Source of the DNA: UBA6080 sp964607515 | GTDB lineage: Bacteria > Fermentibacterota > Fermentibacteria > Fermentibacterales > JCC-6 | Direction: 5' to 3' | DNA: 22,943 nt | Assembly (NCBI GenBank): GCA_964607515.1 | Contig: CAZSKU010000031.1 | Coordinates: forward strand, 1 to 22,943 | Shown: positions 8,325 to 16,539 of the stretch, piece by piece | Numbering within the stretch: the stretch's first letter is position 1 | Layout: each line of letters starts with the position of its first letter | Position numbers and translations under genes: made by a program | The notes under the pieces: generated by a model | Seen by the model: only the letters and a program-made list of their open reading frames with translations | What the model was told of the DNA's origin: nothing | Database searches by the model: none

Positions 8325-8335
8325 CCATCCCCCTG
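8313..8335 (-). promoter_or_regulatory. Start-codon hairpin of the beta-barrel gene
   Basis: On the mRNA strand, CAGGGGGAT pairs perfectly with ATCCCCCTG (9 bp) around a 5-nt GGATG loop. The loop contains the ATG start, and the G-run that would serve as Shine-Dalgarno lies in the 5' arm. This would hinder translation initiation unless it is opened, for example by ribosomes ending the upstream gene 33 nt earlier. Confidence 0.6.
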
Positions 8336-8356
8336 ATTCTGTGATGCCCACGGGTT

Positions 8357-10786
8357 CTACCTCCCCAGCACCACCAGCCGGGAAACCGCGGTTAGCCCGT
8401 CCATCCTGGCCAGTACCGGGTAGATCCCCGCCGGAAGCAAGTTTCCGGCTCGGTCGGTAAGGACGAAGGGAATTGTCAACCCCCCCGCGGGAGCGTTCCC
8501 GTGGAAAACCGTCCGCACCTCCCGGCCCGCCATGTCGAACACGGAAACCGTGAGCAGCCCGGACACCGGCGTCGAACAGAGAACGGAGGACGAAGAAGAA
8601 GCCGGATTGGGCCCGTTGATGGAGACCTCCAGGGAGCCGGGGATCCGACCGGGATCCACGGAGAAGGAACCCAGGGCCCATATCTCCACGTCGTCCAGGT
8701 TCCAGCCGCAGTATTCCCACTGGCCGTCCGAGGGCCCCATTGCCCACCGGACCCATACCTGGGGACTGCCGTCGGCGTAGCCTGAGATGTCCGACACCCG
8801 GAGGGACCAGTCGCCGTCCGCTGTCTCCCCGGCGCCGTTCTCCCAGACGGTGTGCCACTGGATCTGGTCGGTGGAGACCTGTACCGCCGCGTGGTCGGAG
8901 CCTGCCCCCTGAACCCCCAGCCACCTCCGATAGCGTAGCTGAACCCCGGTGAGGCCCGTGCAGTCCAGGGCTTCGGTGGTCAGGAACTCCTCGTCCATTC
9001 CGGGGTCGTAGTCGCCCCAGTGGTTGTATCCGTAGACGCACTGACCGGTGAAGCCCGATGTGGGGTCGGTGTTCCCATGGGCGCCTCCGTGGCCCTGGGG
9101 GATGCCCCAGTCCCAGTCTCCCGAGGCGTCCCAGCCCGGGTTCCCGTCCATGTTCCAGCCGTAGACCATGCCGGTCTCGCCCACCACCAGTGTGACAAAA
9201 CTCTCGAACTCCCTGCCGGGGGAACCCTGGAACTCGACCTCGGCGGTGTAGACCCCCGGTGAGAGGGAGCCAGCGGCATCTGTGAGCGAGGCTGTGAACT
9301 GGAGAGTCTGCCCCGGGCTGATGGTGCCCTGCAGTTCTCCGGAGACTTCCAGCCAGTCGGCCTGCTGCACGCTGACCTGGTATTCTCCCGGGGAACCGCC
9401 CACGTACTCCATGGTCCAGGTGTGGGTCCCGGGGGAGAAGGGCCCGCCGGGCTCCCCCTGGAACACCGGGTCCCCCGCAGGCGATACTTTGATCCCCCGG
9501 TCACGGCCCAGCAGTTTCAGGCAGAAGTTGCCTGTCTCCGGGTACGGGTTCTCTTCGCAGCCGTAGAAGTCCTGCCAGGCGCCGTCGTAGAAGTAGCTCT
9601 CCCCGGGGGCCGCCGAAGACTCCACGATCACCCGGTATGACGCTCCCAGAAGCACCGGGACGTCGGCGGTACGATCGTAGGGGTATCCCCCCCGGGAGAA
9701 CTCCATCACGAAGTAGACGCTGTCGCCGGCGCTGACCTGAAAAGGCTGCTCCAGTTCCACCGTATGAAAGCCCCTGAACTGGTGGAATGACTCCTGGCCC
9801 CCCAGGGAACCCTGCAGGTCGGTCCCGTCGAAGCTCACGAAGAAGTCCGCGCTGCACTCCACCGAGTCGTCCGCGGTGAAGAACGAATAGGCGGTTATGT
9901 AGTGGTCTCCAGGGGCCTCGAAGGCGTTCATGACCCTCACCGGGAGGGTGAAGGTGTCCCGCCAGCCGTGGTAGTCGTGGCGGTACACCCTCTCACAGTC
10001 CATGTACTCAACATTGGTGAAGGAGACCGCCCCCATGAAGAACTCCCGGCCGCACCACTTGTCCCAGTAGCTGATGTAGAAGAAACCGTCCAGCCCCCAC
10101 CCCTCGCCCCAGCTGTTCTTGCATATCCAGGCCCCCGGCTCGGGAGCCTGGGTGATCATGTTGTCGTCCCAGCCTATGATGGCCACCGAATGGTTGGGCG
10201 GGTCGGTGGTGTAGGGGGGCTGGTACTGGATGAAGTTCTGCATGTAGGATGAACTCACGCAGTAGCAGGTGGCCAGGGCGCCATGCTCCATCACCGCCTG
10301 CTTGATCCGGTCCAGGGAGGCCAGGTCGTCCCCGGCGGTGTGCCATTCCACGTCGGCGGGGTAGTAGCAGTGGAAAGACGGATCCCCCACCGGAGGCGCC
10401 TGGGAGAAGGACTGTCCGTCCATGTCCCGCACCGCTCCCTGGACCCTGGAAAGGTATGCGGTGGCCACCAGGTAGTCGCCCCCCTCGTGTACCGTCAGGC
10501 CGCCGCTTCCCATGGGCGGGTCCATGTCCTGGTTGTACCAGTTGTTGAACCCGTTCCACCAGTCCAGGTGGTACTCCGCCAGGGCCGGTTCGCCGGACTC
10601 CCCGGCGCCCTCCCAGGAACCCGTCACGAGCAGGTTGCTCTCCATGGAAGCCATGGTCCCGTGGGTCCAGCAGGTACCCCCCTGCTGGCTCTTCACGGAG
10701 GTCACGTAATTCACGCCGCCCACGTCACGGAGATCGAAGAACTCCGGAAGCTGCAGCAATGCCATGTAAACCAGGGCGGTGATCAT
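8357..10786 (-). CDS. Secreted papain-family (C1A) peptidase with lectin-like, Ig-like, MAM-like and C-terminal sorting domains
   Basis: 809 residues, ATG behind GGAGGT. The C1A domain (about 15-255) shows 'VKSQQGGTCWTHG' with catalytic Cys39, 'PNHSVAIIGWDD' with His199 and 'CKNSWGEGWG' with Asn224. Residues about 262-428 match the lectin-like domain that follows C1 peptidases in bacteria. Residues about 432-536 look like an Ig/BACON-type module, and about 540-705 like a MAM or jelly-roll module ('WNMDGNPGWDASGDWDWG'). The end (about 722-809) is a FlgD-like/type IX-type sorting domain with 'NGPNPASS', 'DMAGREVRTV' and 'LPAGIYPVLARMDG'. It is probably an exported or surface peptidase. The N-terminal hydrophobic stretch is only about 13 residues without a clear basic start, and no propeptide precedes the catalytic domain, which is unusual for C1A. 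Small barrel gene downstream, 32 bp away. Confidence 0.92.
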   Translation of the reverse strand: MITALVYMALLQLPEFFDLRDVGGVNYVTSVKSQQGGTCWTHGTMASMESNLLVTGSWEGAGESGEPALAEYHLDWWNGFNNWYNQDMDPPMGSGGLTVHEGGDYLVATAYLSRVQGAVRDMDGQSFSQAPPVGDPSFHCYYPADVEWHTAGDDLASLDRIKQAVMEHGALATCYCVSSSYMQNFIQYQPPYTTDPPNHSVAIIGWDDNMITQAPEPGAWICKNSWGEGWGLDGFFYISYWDKWCGREFFMGAVSFTNVEYMDCERVYRHDYHGWRDTFTLPVRVMNAFEAPGDHYITAYSFFTADDSVECSADFFVSFDGTDLQGSLGGQESFHQFRGFHTVELEQPFQVSAGDSVYFVMEFSRGGYPYDRTADVPVLLGASYRVIVESSAAPGESYFYDGAWQDFYGCEENPYPETGNFCLKLLGRDRGIKVSPAGDPVFQGEPGGPFSPGTHTWTMEYVGGSPGEYQVSVQQADWLEVSGELQGTISPGQTLQFTASLTDAAGSLSPGVYTAEVEFQGSPGREFESFVTLVVGETGMVYGWNMDGNPGWDASGDWDWGIPQGHGGAHGNTDPTSGFTGQCVYGYNHWGDYDPGMDEEFLTTEALDCTGLTGVQLRYRRWLGVQGAGSDHAAVQVSTDQIQWHTVWENGAGETADGDWSLRVSDISGYADGSPQVWVRWAMGPSDGQWEYCGWNLDDVEIWALGSFSVDPGRIPGSLEVSINGPNPASSSSSVLCSTPVSGLLTVSVFDMAGREVRTVFHGNAPAGGLTIPFVLTDRAGNLLPAGIYPVLARMDGLTAVSRLVVLGR

Positions 10787-10880
10787 TCTACCTCCATCGA
10801 AGGGTGAGGGATCCCTCCCCCCGCGGTCCGCGGAGGGTGGCGCTTATCATAAGGATTACCCGGTGGAGGAACAGGTGTTC

Positions 10881-10902
10881 CCCGGCCGACGGACCGGCCG
10901 GG
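10881..10902. other. Hairpin downstream of the small helical gene
   Basis: Perfect 8-bp inverted repeat CCCGGCCG / CGGCCGGG around a 6-nt loop, about 21 nt after the stop of the minus-strand gene at 10924. No T-run follows on either strand, so termination is uncertain. A TATGAT box at 10846-10851 (minus strand) could be a -10 element for the peptidase gene, but no matching -35 is seen. Confidence 0.35.
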
Positions 10903-10923
10903 CACAGCCTTTCCGCCCCGAGG

Positions 10924-11424
10924 TCAGGGCTTCTGACCGACCCCCACCGGCGGAAGCTCACCCCGGTCCAGCTTCGCCCTGAGTTCGGCGGAGAGGTTGC
11001 CCAGCTTCCCCCCCACGGAAGGGTCCTTGGTAAGCTGACCCACCCAGTAGGTGGAGATCTGGCTCCACTTGTGCACGTCCACCCCGTAGTGGGCGTACAT
11101 CCTGTCCAGCCCGAAGGATGGGTGATTAACCATGGTGAGCATGCCGGCGTAGTCCTCGAAACTCGCGGAGGCAACTTTTCCGGTCTTGGCCAGGGCCGCC
11201 TGGTACAGGGGCATGTAGGCCAGTGCCACCTCCCCGGCGGTGGCGGGGTCGGACATCCTCCTGTTCCACCCGTCCATGGCCGCCTGCCAGCTCGCCCGGT
11301 CCACTCCGTTCTCCATGGCTATCCTGGCGCAGACCTCCAGGTCTCCGCCGCAGTCTTTCATCTTCGCGGCCAGATCGGCGTACCTTTCCAGGGAGATACC
11401 GGCGATCGGATCAAGAGCGCCCAT
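10924..11424 (-). CDS. Uncharacterised small helical protein
   Basis: 166 residues from the ATG at 11424, preferred over an upstream in-frame start at 11487 because AAAGGGGTG precedes it and 'MGALDPIAGISLERYADLAAKM' reads as a natural N-terminus. It is rich in predicted helices with no signal peptide or membrane segment. Recognisable stretches are 'GISLERYADLAAKMKDCGGD', 'MENGVDRASWQAAMDGWNRR' and 'HYGVDVHKWSQISTYWVGQL', in which a helix with a DVHKW-type motif looks repeated. From memory it resembles bacterial DUF6620-type proteins, but I cannot confirm this. It lies between two secreted-protein genes on the same strand. No catalytic motif is visible. Confidence 0.72.
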   Translation of the reverse strand: MGALDPIAGISLERYADLAAKMKDCGGDLEVCARIAMENGVDRASWQAAMDGWNRRMSDPATAGEVALAYMPLYQAALAKTGKVASASFEDYAGMLTMVNHPSFGLDRMYAHYGVDVHKWSQISTYWVGQLTKDPSVGGKLGNLSAELRAKLDRGELPPVGVGQKP

Positions 11425-11485
11425 TCCACACCCCTTTCCGGCAGAAAATGGCCTGTCTCCTTCGAAAAGCGCAGGGCCTGAGTAC

Positions 11486-11504
11486 AAAAACCCTCCGTGG
11501 AGGG
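11486..11504 (-). terminator. Intrinsic terminator after the secreted propeller-like gene
   Basis: On the minus strand, CCCTC-CACG-GAGGG is followed directly by TTTTTG. The stem is short but all G-C/T-A. It lies 17 nt after the stop of the 563-residue secreted protein gene and before the ribosome site of the next gene. Confidence 0.65.
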
Positions 11505-11520
11505 CCGCAGTACCGGGTTC

Positions 11521-13212
11521 CTACAGCAGCACCACCCTTCGGGAGGTCACCGACGCCCCGCATGAGGACCTGACAAGGTAGACTCCGGGGGGTACCGAGT
11601 CCCTCCGGTTCCAGAGCAGGGTCGCTCCATCCTCCCCCAGCACGGCGCCCAGGCTGTCCACCAGCCTTCCCGCGAGATCGTAGATGCCTACCACCGCTGT
11701 TCCCCCGACGGGACCCGACAGGTTGATCCTCACGACTCCGCTGGAGGGGTTGGGGGAAATCCTCACGGCGAATCCCGCCCCTTCTGATTCTATGCCCAGG
11801 TACTGCCCCAGGGTTCCGTCTGACTGGATGTTCTGGGCGTAGACCCCGCCGTCGCTCCTGAAATCCGTCCAGGCGTAGTACGCGCCGTCGTCCCAGCCGG
11901 GGCACACCACCGGGTCGTCCTTGCCACCCAGGCTTCCGGCGGACAGAGTGACCGGCCCCCATAGAACCCCGCCGTCGTAGCCGAGTTTCCACACCCGGAG
12001 CGAGGTGGCGGCATCATCGATGAAGAAAGAGACGAAGATGCCGTCGGCGACCGCCAGGGCCTCCACGAACCCGGTCTGCTGGGATCCCAGGGGAAGCAGC
12101 TCCAGCCCCGAGTCGGTCCAGAGCCGCTCTCCCCCGGCGGAGAAGGCCTGGCCGTATACCCCGTAGTAGTTCTGGTTGCCGTCGGTCTCCACCCAGAACA
12201 GGTATCCCTGCCCGGTGACGGGATCGAACTCCCCGGAAGGGCTCATGTGGAGCCTGTCGTCGGCGAAGGTGGAGCCCTGGGCGCCGTTCATGGGGTACTG
12301 CATCTCCCCCTGGCCGTCCAGGTGCTGGGCCCAGACGTTGAACTCGCTGGACGACGGAGCGTCGTACCAGAAGCAGTATGCGCCTCCCATGCCGTCGGGA
12401 ATCATTCCGGGAAATGTCCACGGGGAAATCGACCCTGTGTTGTAGATCAGCACCGGCGTATCGCCCCAAAGCCCTGAGCCGTCGGTCCCCAGCATGTCGG
12501 CGTAGAGGTGGGTGACGGTCATGGGGTACGAACCGGTGGAACTCTTCCACATGGCTATCACGCTGTCCTGCCCGGCGGGCACAAGAACCGGGCTGGAAAG
12601 GTCGGCGGAACTCTCCAGGGTCACTCCCCAGTCGCCCCAGAGCTTGCTCCCGTCGGGGGACAGCTTCTGGAAGACCAGGTAGTCGGTCTCCTCCGATTTG
12701 CCCCAGGCGAAGACGCAGTTGCCCAGCCCGGTGACCGTCACCGAGGGGTTGGGCTCGAATCCGGGCACCGCCGGATCAGACAGACAGATGCCGTCGTCGC
12801 CCCACAGGAACTCGCCCGTGCTGCTGACCTTGTAGACCGAGACGTCCAGCTCCCCCGAGAGGATCCTCTCGTCGGAGAAGGCCAGGATGGCGTTGTCCGA
12901 CCCGTCCACCGCCATGGAGTAGTCCACCAGCCAGCTCATCTGCGGCTGGTCGCTCACCAGAAGGCCGTTGTCGCCCAGCTGGGGGTTGCCCTGGTAGTCC
13001 AGCCTCTGAAGGTAGACGCAGTAGCTCCCGGACCTAGAGTCGAACCAGGAGATGAAACACCCGCCGTCGGAAGTGGCGCAGATCTTGGGAAGCACCTGTT
13101 CCCCCGCAAGGTCGCAGATTGTGAGGTTGACCGTGGAATCAGGGCTCCACTGGGCCATCAGAACGGAAGGAACAAGAACGGCGCCGAAAAGAATACACCA
13201 AAGGTTCATCAC
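11521..13212 (-). CDS. Secreted beta-propeller-like protein with C-terminal sorting domain
   Basis: 563 residues. A signal peptide ends around VLMA-Q (residue 20/21). The body (about 25-475) holds repeated units centred on 'G..LWGD.G..L', seen near residues 79, 136, 190, 248, 363 and 416 and alternating with 'AWTDFRSD/SWFDSR' type strands, which suggests a propeller of six or seven blades. The last 80 residues ('VRISPNPSSGVVRINL ... IYDLAGRLVDSL ... VPPGVYLVR') are a FlgD-like/type IX-type sorting domain. No catalytic motif is evident; similar proteins are usually annotated only as T9SS type A sorting-domain proteins. GGAGGGGG lies 6 nt before a GTG at 13212 and 9 nt before an ATG at 13209; either may be used. 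An intrinsic terminator follows. Confidence 0.88.
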   Translation of the reverse strand: MMNLWCILFGAVLVPSVLMAQWSPDSTVNLTICDLAGEQVLPKICATSDGGCFISWFDSRSGSYCVYLQRLDYQGNPQLGDNGLLVSDQPQMSWLVDYSMAVDGSDNAILAFSDERILSGELDVSVYKVSSTGEFLWGDDGICLSDPAVPGFEPNPSVTVTGLGNCVFAWGKSEETDYLVFQKLSPDGSKLWGDWGVTLESSADLSSPVLVPAGQDSVIAMWKSSTGSYPMTVTHLYADMLGTDGSGLWGDTPVLIYNTGSISPWTFPGMIPDGMGGAYCFWYDAPSSSEFNVWAQHLDGQGEMQYPMNGAQGSTFADDRLHMSPSGEFDPVTGQGYLFWVETDGNQNYYGVYGQAFSAGGERLWTDSGLELLPLGSQQTGFVEALAVADGIFVSFFIDDAATSLRVWKLGYDGGVLWGPVTLSAGSLGGKDDPVVCPGWDDGAYYAWTDFRSDGGVYAQNIQSDGTLGQYLGIESEGAGFAVRISPNPSSGVVRINLSGPVGGTAVVGIYDLAGRLVDSLGAVLGEDGATLLWNRRDSVPPGVYLVRSSCGASVTSRRVVLL

Positions 13213-13392
13213 GGCACGCCCCCTCCATTATTCACCCGCCCATGAAAGCGAGGATTCGTCCCTCCGGACATCTCCGGGACAGCCCTGAGATAACACCTTG
13301 GACATGCGGTTGGCAATAAGGGATTTTCCTGATTGAAGAGCGTATCCGGAACCGGTATCCGGCCTGTTGGTCGGCTCATTCCGGCCGGTGGA

Positions 13393-14169
13393 TCAGTCAT
13401 CCCCCCCGTCGGCCAGATGCCCAAGCTCACCGGCCAGTTCCCGATATCGTTTCAAAGCCCTGCGGTACTTCGACTCCAGATCCTCCAGGGAGGAAGCCTT
13501 CATCAGGTCCTCCACCAGGGCGGCGTCTTCCGACGGATAGTCCCTGAAAGCGTACCTCAACCCGAAATCCGCCTTGCGGGGCCGGTGTTTCAGGTTCAGA
13601 AGCACGGCCAGGTTCCTGGCCAGGAACTGGAAGTAGAAGGGGAAAGCCTCCGGGAACCGTTTCCGGGCCAGGGCCTTCTCGATCTCGGTGATCATCAGGA
13701 AGTCCTGATCCAGAACCATTCGGTAAAATTTCCGGGATCTGGCCAGCACTTGCTCGTCCGGTGTCGGGGAAGTGTCGAGCACCCTTTCCTTCTGAAACCA
13801 GACCACCGCGTCTCCATGGCGATCGCTTGCGGTGAACTTGTCCGGAAGCGATTCCCTGATGAACGCGGCATCAACGTAGTAGAACTCCGGGGTGTCCAGG
13901 AGCCTGTAGAAGACCTGGGAGAACCCGTGCCAGGCGGGTTCTGGAATCCTGAATCGCCTTCCGATTCCGAAACGCTCCCCCAGAAAGCCGTCCACCGCAG
14001 TGATGACCTGCTCGACGGTCTCCTCCCGGCAGACCACCGCCAGGTCCAGGTCGGAGTGCCGGTCCTTGAACCCCGTGGCCGCGGAGCCCCCCTCCCAGGC
14101 CGCCACCACGGGATCTAGACCCGCAAGGAACCGCCTCAGTTCCCGGGATACAGTCTCAGGATCGTTCAT
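13393..14169 (-). CDS. Nucleotidyltransferase-superfamily protein
   Basis: 258 residues. The N-terminal region carries 'EGGSAATGFKDRHSDLDLAVV', the GGS...D-x-D signature of polymerase-beta-like nucleotidyltransferases (Gly27-Gly28-Ser29, metal ligands Asp40 and Asp42). The C-terminal half (about 145-250) is helical, as in aminoglycoside or streptomycin adenylyltransferase-like proteins. The substrate is unknown; tRNA, a protein or a small molecule are all possible. The ATG has AAGGAGGG seven nt upstream, and the gene overlaps the end of the upstream membrane-protein gene by 14 nt, which indicates translational coupling. No HEPN partner is adjacent, so a standard MNT-HEPN toxin-antitoxin pair is not supported. 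Confidence 0.83.
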   Translation of the reverse strand: MNDPETVSRELRRFLAGLDPVVAAWEGGSAATGFKDRHSDLDLAVVCREETVEQVITAVDGFLGERFGIGRRFRIPEPAWHGFSQVFYRLLDTPEFYYVDAAFIRESLPDKFTASDRHGDAVVWFQKERVLDTSPTPDEQVLARSRKFYRMVLDQDFLMITEIEKALARKRFPEAFPFYFQFLARNLAVLLNLKHRPRKADFGLRYAFRDYPSEDAALVEDLMKASSLEDLESKYRRALKRYRELAGELGHLADGGDD

Positions 14170-14674
14170 CTAATCCCTCCTTCACCCGGGGCGCAGCGGC
14201 GGCCAGCTCCCGGTGGAACTCTTTCAAAGGCGTATCGGACATGGTGATTACTTCGGGGAAACCCCGGACTTCCGTGGCTGTCCGCAGACCGCCGCCGGAC
14301 AGGCTGAACCCGGGGTTGCCGGAAAAGGGAACGAAGTGCCTGTGGTAGAAGACCCTCGCTTCCAGGCCGTCGGAGTATAGCAGCAGCCTGATGAAGGCTC
14401 CCCTCAACCCGGGCACCGTGCCGAAGCCGTCGAGAATCCTCAGGACTTCCCGCCCCTCCTGGAATCGCGACGGCCTGCGGTTGTACAACCATGGCCCGAC
14501 AAGCATGACCATCACGATCACCAGGAGAACAGCGGCTCCCGGAAGCCTGGCTCCGAACAACTCCAGCACCAGCACCTGAACAGCGGCGCCCCCGGCGACA
14601 AGGATGAAAAGAAGGGCCAGGAAACTCCCCCCGATTCCAAAGGGAAAGAGCGACTCGGAGAATTCCTTTTTCAC
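14156..14674 (-). CDS. Uncharacterised membrane protein, two N-terminal TM segments
   Basis: 172 residues from a GTG start with GAGGGGGTG upstream. Two hydrophobic helices (about 15-40 and 45-63) are followed by 'YNRRPSRFQEGRE' and a soluble C-terminal domain of about 105 residues, probably cytoplasmic by the positive-inside rule. The soluble part has 'RLLLYSDGLEARVFYHRHFVPF', which suggests a small PH-like or beta-rich domain, but I do not recognise a family. It overlaps the nucleotidyltransferase gene by 14 nt and follows the DUF6868-like gene by 56 bp, so the three may form one operon. Confidence 0.75.
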   Translation of the reverse strand: MKKEFSESLFPFGIGGSFLALLFILVAGGAAVQVLVLELFGARLPGAAVLLVIVMVMLVGPWLYNRRPSRFQEGREVLRILDGFGTVPGLRGAFIRLLLYSDGLEARVFYHRHFVPFSGNPGFSLSGGGLRTATEVRGFPEVITMSDTPLKEFHRELAAAAPRVKEGLDERS

Positions 14675-14730
14675 GGTGTGTCACCCCCTCGGCAGGTACG
14701 CTCCGACGGTCGGGTTTGAACTCGAAAAAC

Positions 14731-14976
14731 CTAACCCCCTATGACCGACAGCGTTATCCAGGGCACAAGGAAGAGCACTATGACCAGCACCTTGTACACC
14801 CCCATGACCAGGTAGAGGGCCTGGTTGAAGGACTCCTTCGGCATGGGGTAGTACCTGCCGTGCAGTCTGTAGATCAGATCCCCTCCGAACACCTTGAAGA
14901 GGAACCCCAGGGCAAGGATCCCTCCATTGGTGATCGTGCACCACATGAAGAACCGCTCCAGCGTCTGAATATCCAT
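14731..14976 (-). CDS. DUF6868-like small membrane protein
   Basis: 81 residues from the ATG at 14976, with AAGGGAG six nt upstream; a longer in-frame start at 15075 adds a charged, non-conserved stretch. Two membrane segments (about 8-28 and 52-76) flank 'YRLHGRYYPMPKESFNQALY'. The pattern 'MDIQTLerFFMWCTItNGgil...Y..hgr.fp.pkE.Fn...Y...g..K...' matches my memory of the DUF6868 family, a small membrane protein of unknown function. First gene of a possible three-gene minus-strand run. Confidence 0.78.
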   Translation of the reverse strand: MDIQTLERFFMWCTITNGGILALGFLFKVFGGDLIYRLHGRYYPMPKESFNQALYLVMGVYKVLVIVLFLVPWITLSVIGG

Positions 14977-15128
14977 GGGAGACTCCCTTCCCGGACGGCC
15001 CGTGACCCGTCCCTCTATCCCCGTGGAGCATAAGGAAACGCGGCACGAAAGGTCAACACGGAGAGATGCCGTCAACCCTGACGCAGGGGCTCACGAATGT
15101 CGTTGGAATAGTGTGATGCCACCCACAT

Positions 15129-15179
15129 AAGTCATTTGACTTTTGTGGTATATCACACAAAAGTCGTTTGACTTTTGTG
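15129..15179. repeat. Three copies of GACTTTTGTG upstream of the DUF4143 ATPase gene
   Basis: The 10-mer occurs directly at 15138-15147, inverted at 15156-15165 and directly at 15170-15179. Copies 2 and 3 form a perfect 10-bp dyad around GTTT. A partial copy, AAGTCA, lies at 15129-15134. Such clustered dyads next to a start are typical of repressor binding sites. The block also holds an extended -10-like TGGTATATC at 15146-15154. Confidence 0.7.
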
Positions 15180-15196
15180 AGGTGCCAATCCATATT
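15168..15196 (+). promoter_or_regulatory. Candidate promoter of the DUF4143 ATPase gene
   Basis: TTGACT (15168-15173), a 17-nt spacer and CATATT (15191-15196). The -35 lies inside the third repeat copy, so a protein bound there would block it. The predicted leader is very short, with GGGAGG at 15203-15208 and the ATG at 15215. The extended -10 further upstream is an alternative. Confidence 0.4.
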
Positions 15197-15214
15197 CCGG
15201 CCGGGAGGTCGGTG

Positions 15215-16525
15215 ATGTACAGGAGTGCTTTCGAACCGATGAAGAACTGGCTTGCCGGTTCAGACAGAAAACCCCTGATCATCAGGGGGGCCAGACAGGT
15301 CGGGAAAACATGGCTGATGAAGGAGTTCGGCGCGAGGTGCTTCGAACGGACGATCTACGTCAACATGGAGAGAAATCCCCGCATGGCATCGCTCTTCGCC
15401 GGTTCGAAGGATCTTGATTCGATCCTACTGGGGCTTCAGATAGAATCCGGAACCTCATTCGTTCCTGGGCGAACCCTTCTGGTTTTCGACGAGATCCAGG
15501 AAGTCCCGTCGGCTCTCACAAGCCTCAAGTACTTCAACGAGAATGCTCCACAGATTCCCGTAATAGCCGCCGGTTCGATTCTCGGAGTGGCCGTGAATCG
15601 CGACACGTCTTTCCCCGTGGGCAAGGTCGAATTCCTGGACCTTCATCCACTTTCGTTCCCGGAATTTCTCACGGCCATGGGGAAACAACGGCTCTGCGAG
15701 GCCCTGGCGGATCTCCGGTTCGATACGGTCGGAGCATTTACGGGACAACTGATTGAGCTGCTCAAGCAATACTTCTTCGTGGGGGGAATGCCCGAAGCGG
15801 TGAGTTCCTTCGCTCGGTCCGGTGACATGAAACGTGTCAGAAAGATCCAGCGGGATCTTCTGATCGCTTACGAACACGACTTCTCGAAACACGCGCCGTC
15901 CGCTGCGGTTCCCAGGATCCGCTCGGTGTGGGAGAGCCTGCCCGGCCAGCTTGCCAGGGAGAACAGAAAATTCGTCTTCGGCCTGATTCGGGAAGGAGCC
16001 AGGGCCAGGGAGTACGAAACCGCCATCGAATGGCTCACAGGGTGCGGTCTGGTCCACAAGGTCTGCAGGGTCACGAAGCCTGGCGTGCCGTTGTTCGCTT
16101 ATCTCGATTCTGGAGCATTCAAGCTGTACGCCCTCGACATCGGCCTTCTCGGCGCATCCAGCAGGCTCGAGCCGGAAACGCTTCTGGACGGGAATGCCCT
16201 CTTCACTGAATTCAAGGGAGCCCTTGCGGAGCAGTTCGTTCACCAGCAACTCGTATCGCACGCCGGATTGAAGCCCTGTTACTGGAGCAGAACGAAGGGA
16301 AGCGCGGAGGTGGACTTCCTGGTTGAACTCGGAGGTGATGTGCTTCCGCTGGAAGTCAAGGCATCGGAGAACCTTCAGGCGAAGAGTCTCGTCTCGTATC
16401 GCGACAGGTATAAACCCCGCATATCCCTGAGGACATCCCTTTCCCCATACCGGGAGGAAAGCTGGCTTAGGAACATTCCCCTGTACGCGGTACACATGAT
16501 CAGAGAAATCGCGGGGAAATCCTGA
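15215..16525 (+). CDS. AAA-family ATPase with C-terminal DUF4143 domain
   Basis: 436 residues from the ATG at 15215, with GGGAGG seven nt upstream; a longer in-frame start at 15143 lies inside the repeat block and is less likely. The start 'MYRSAFEPMKNWLAGSDRKP' leads into Walker A GARQVGKT (25-32) and Walker B LLVFDEIQ (Asp92-Glu93), and 'VIAAGSIL' is the usual sensor-like strand. The C-terminal DUF4143 part has 'GALAEQFVHQQL', 'YWSRTKGSAEVDFLV' and 'LPLEVKAS', which give a PD-(D/E)xK-like set (Glu339, Asp367, Glu380, Lys382). Members are abundant, patchily distributed and of unsettled function, often in accessory or defence regions. Length and motifs are intact. The gene converges on the three-gene operon with 14 bp between stops. 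Confidence 0.92.
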   Translation: MYRSAFEPMKNWLAGSDRKPLIIRGARQVGKTWLMKEFGARCFERTIYVNMERNPRMASLFAGSKDLDSILLGLQIESGTSFVPGRTLLVFDEIQEVPSALTSLKYFNENAPQIPVIAAGSILGVAVNRDTSFPVGKVEFLDLHPLSFPEFLTAMGKQRLCEALADLRFDTVGAFTGQLIELLKQYFFVGGMPEAVSSFARSGDMKRVRKIQRDLLIAYEHDFSKHAPSAAVPRIRSVWESLPGQLARENRKFVFGLIREGARAREYETAIEWLTGCGLVHKVCRVTKPGVPLFAYLDSGAFKLYALDIGLLGASSRLEPETLLDGNALFTEFKGALAEQFVHQQLVSHAGLKPCYWSRTKGSAEVDFLVELGGDVLPLEVKASENLQAKSLVSYRDRYKPRISLRTSLSPYREESWLRNIPLYAVHMIREIAGKS

Positions 16526-16539
16526 AGCTTCCGCAGCGC

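Noticed and set aside
7824..9041. Full 405-codon frame as the beta-barrel protein
   Set aside because: The first 239 codons overlap the peptidase gene in another frame and are Arg/Gly-rich. The signal peptide and ribosome site place the start at 8324.
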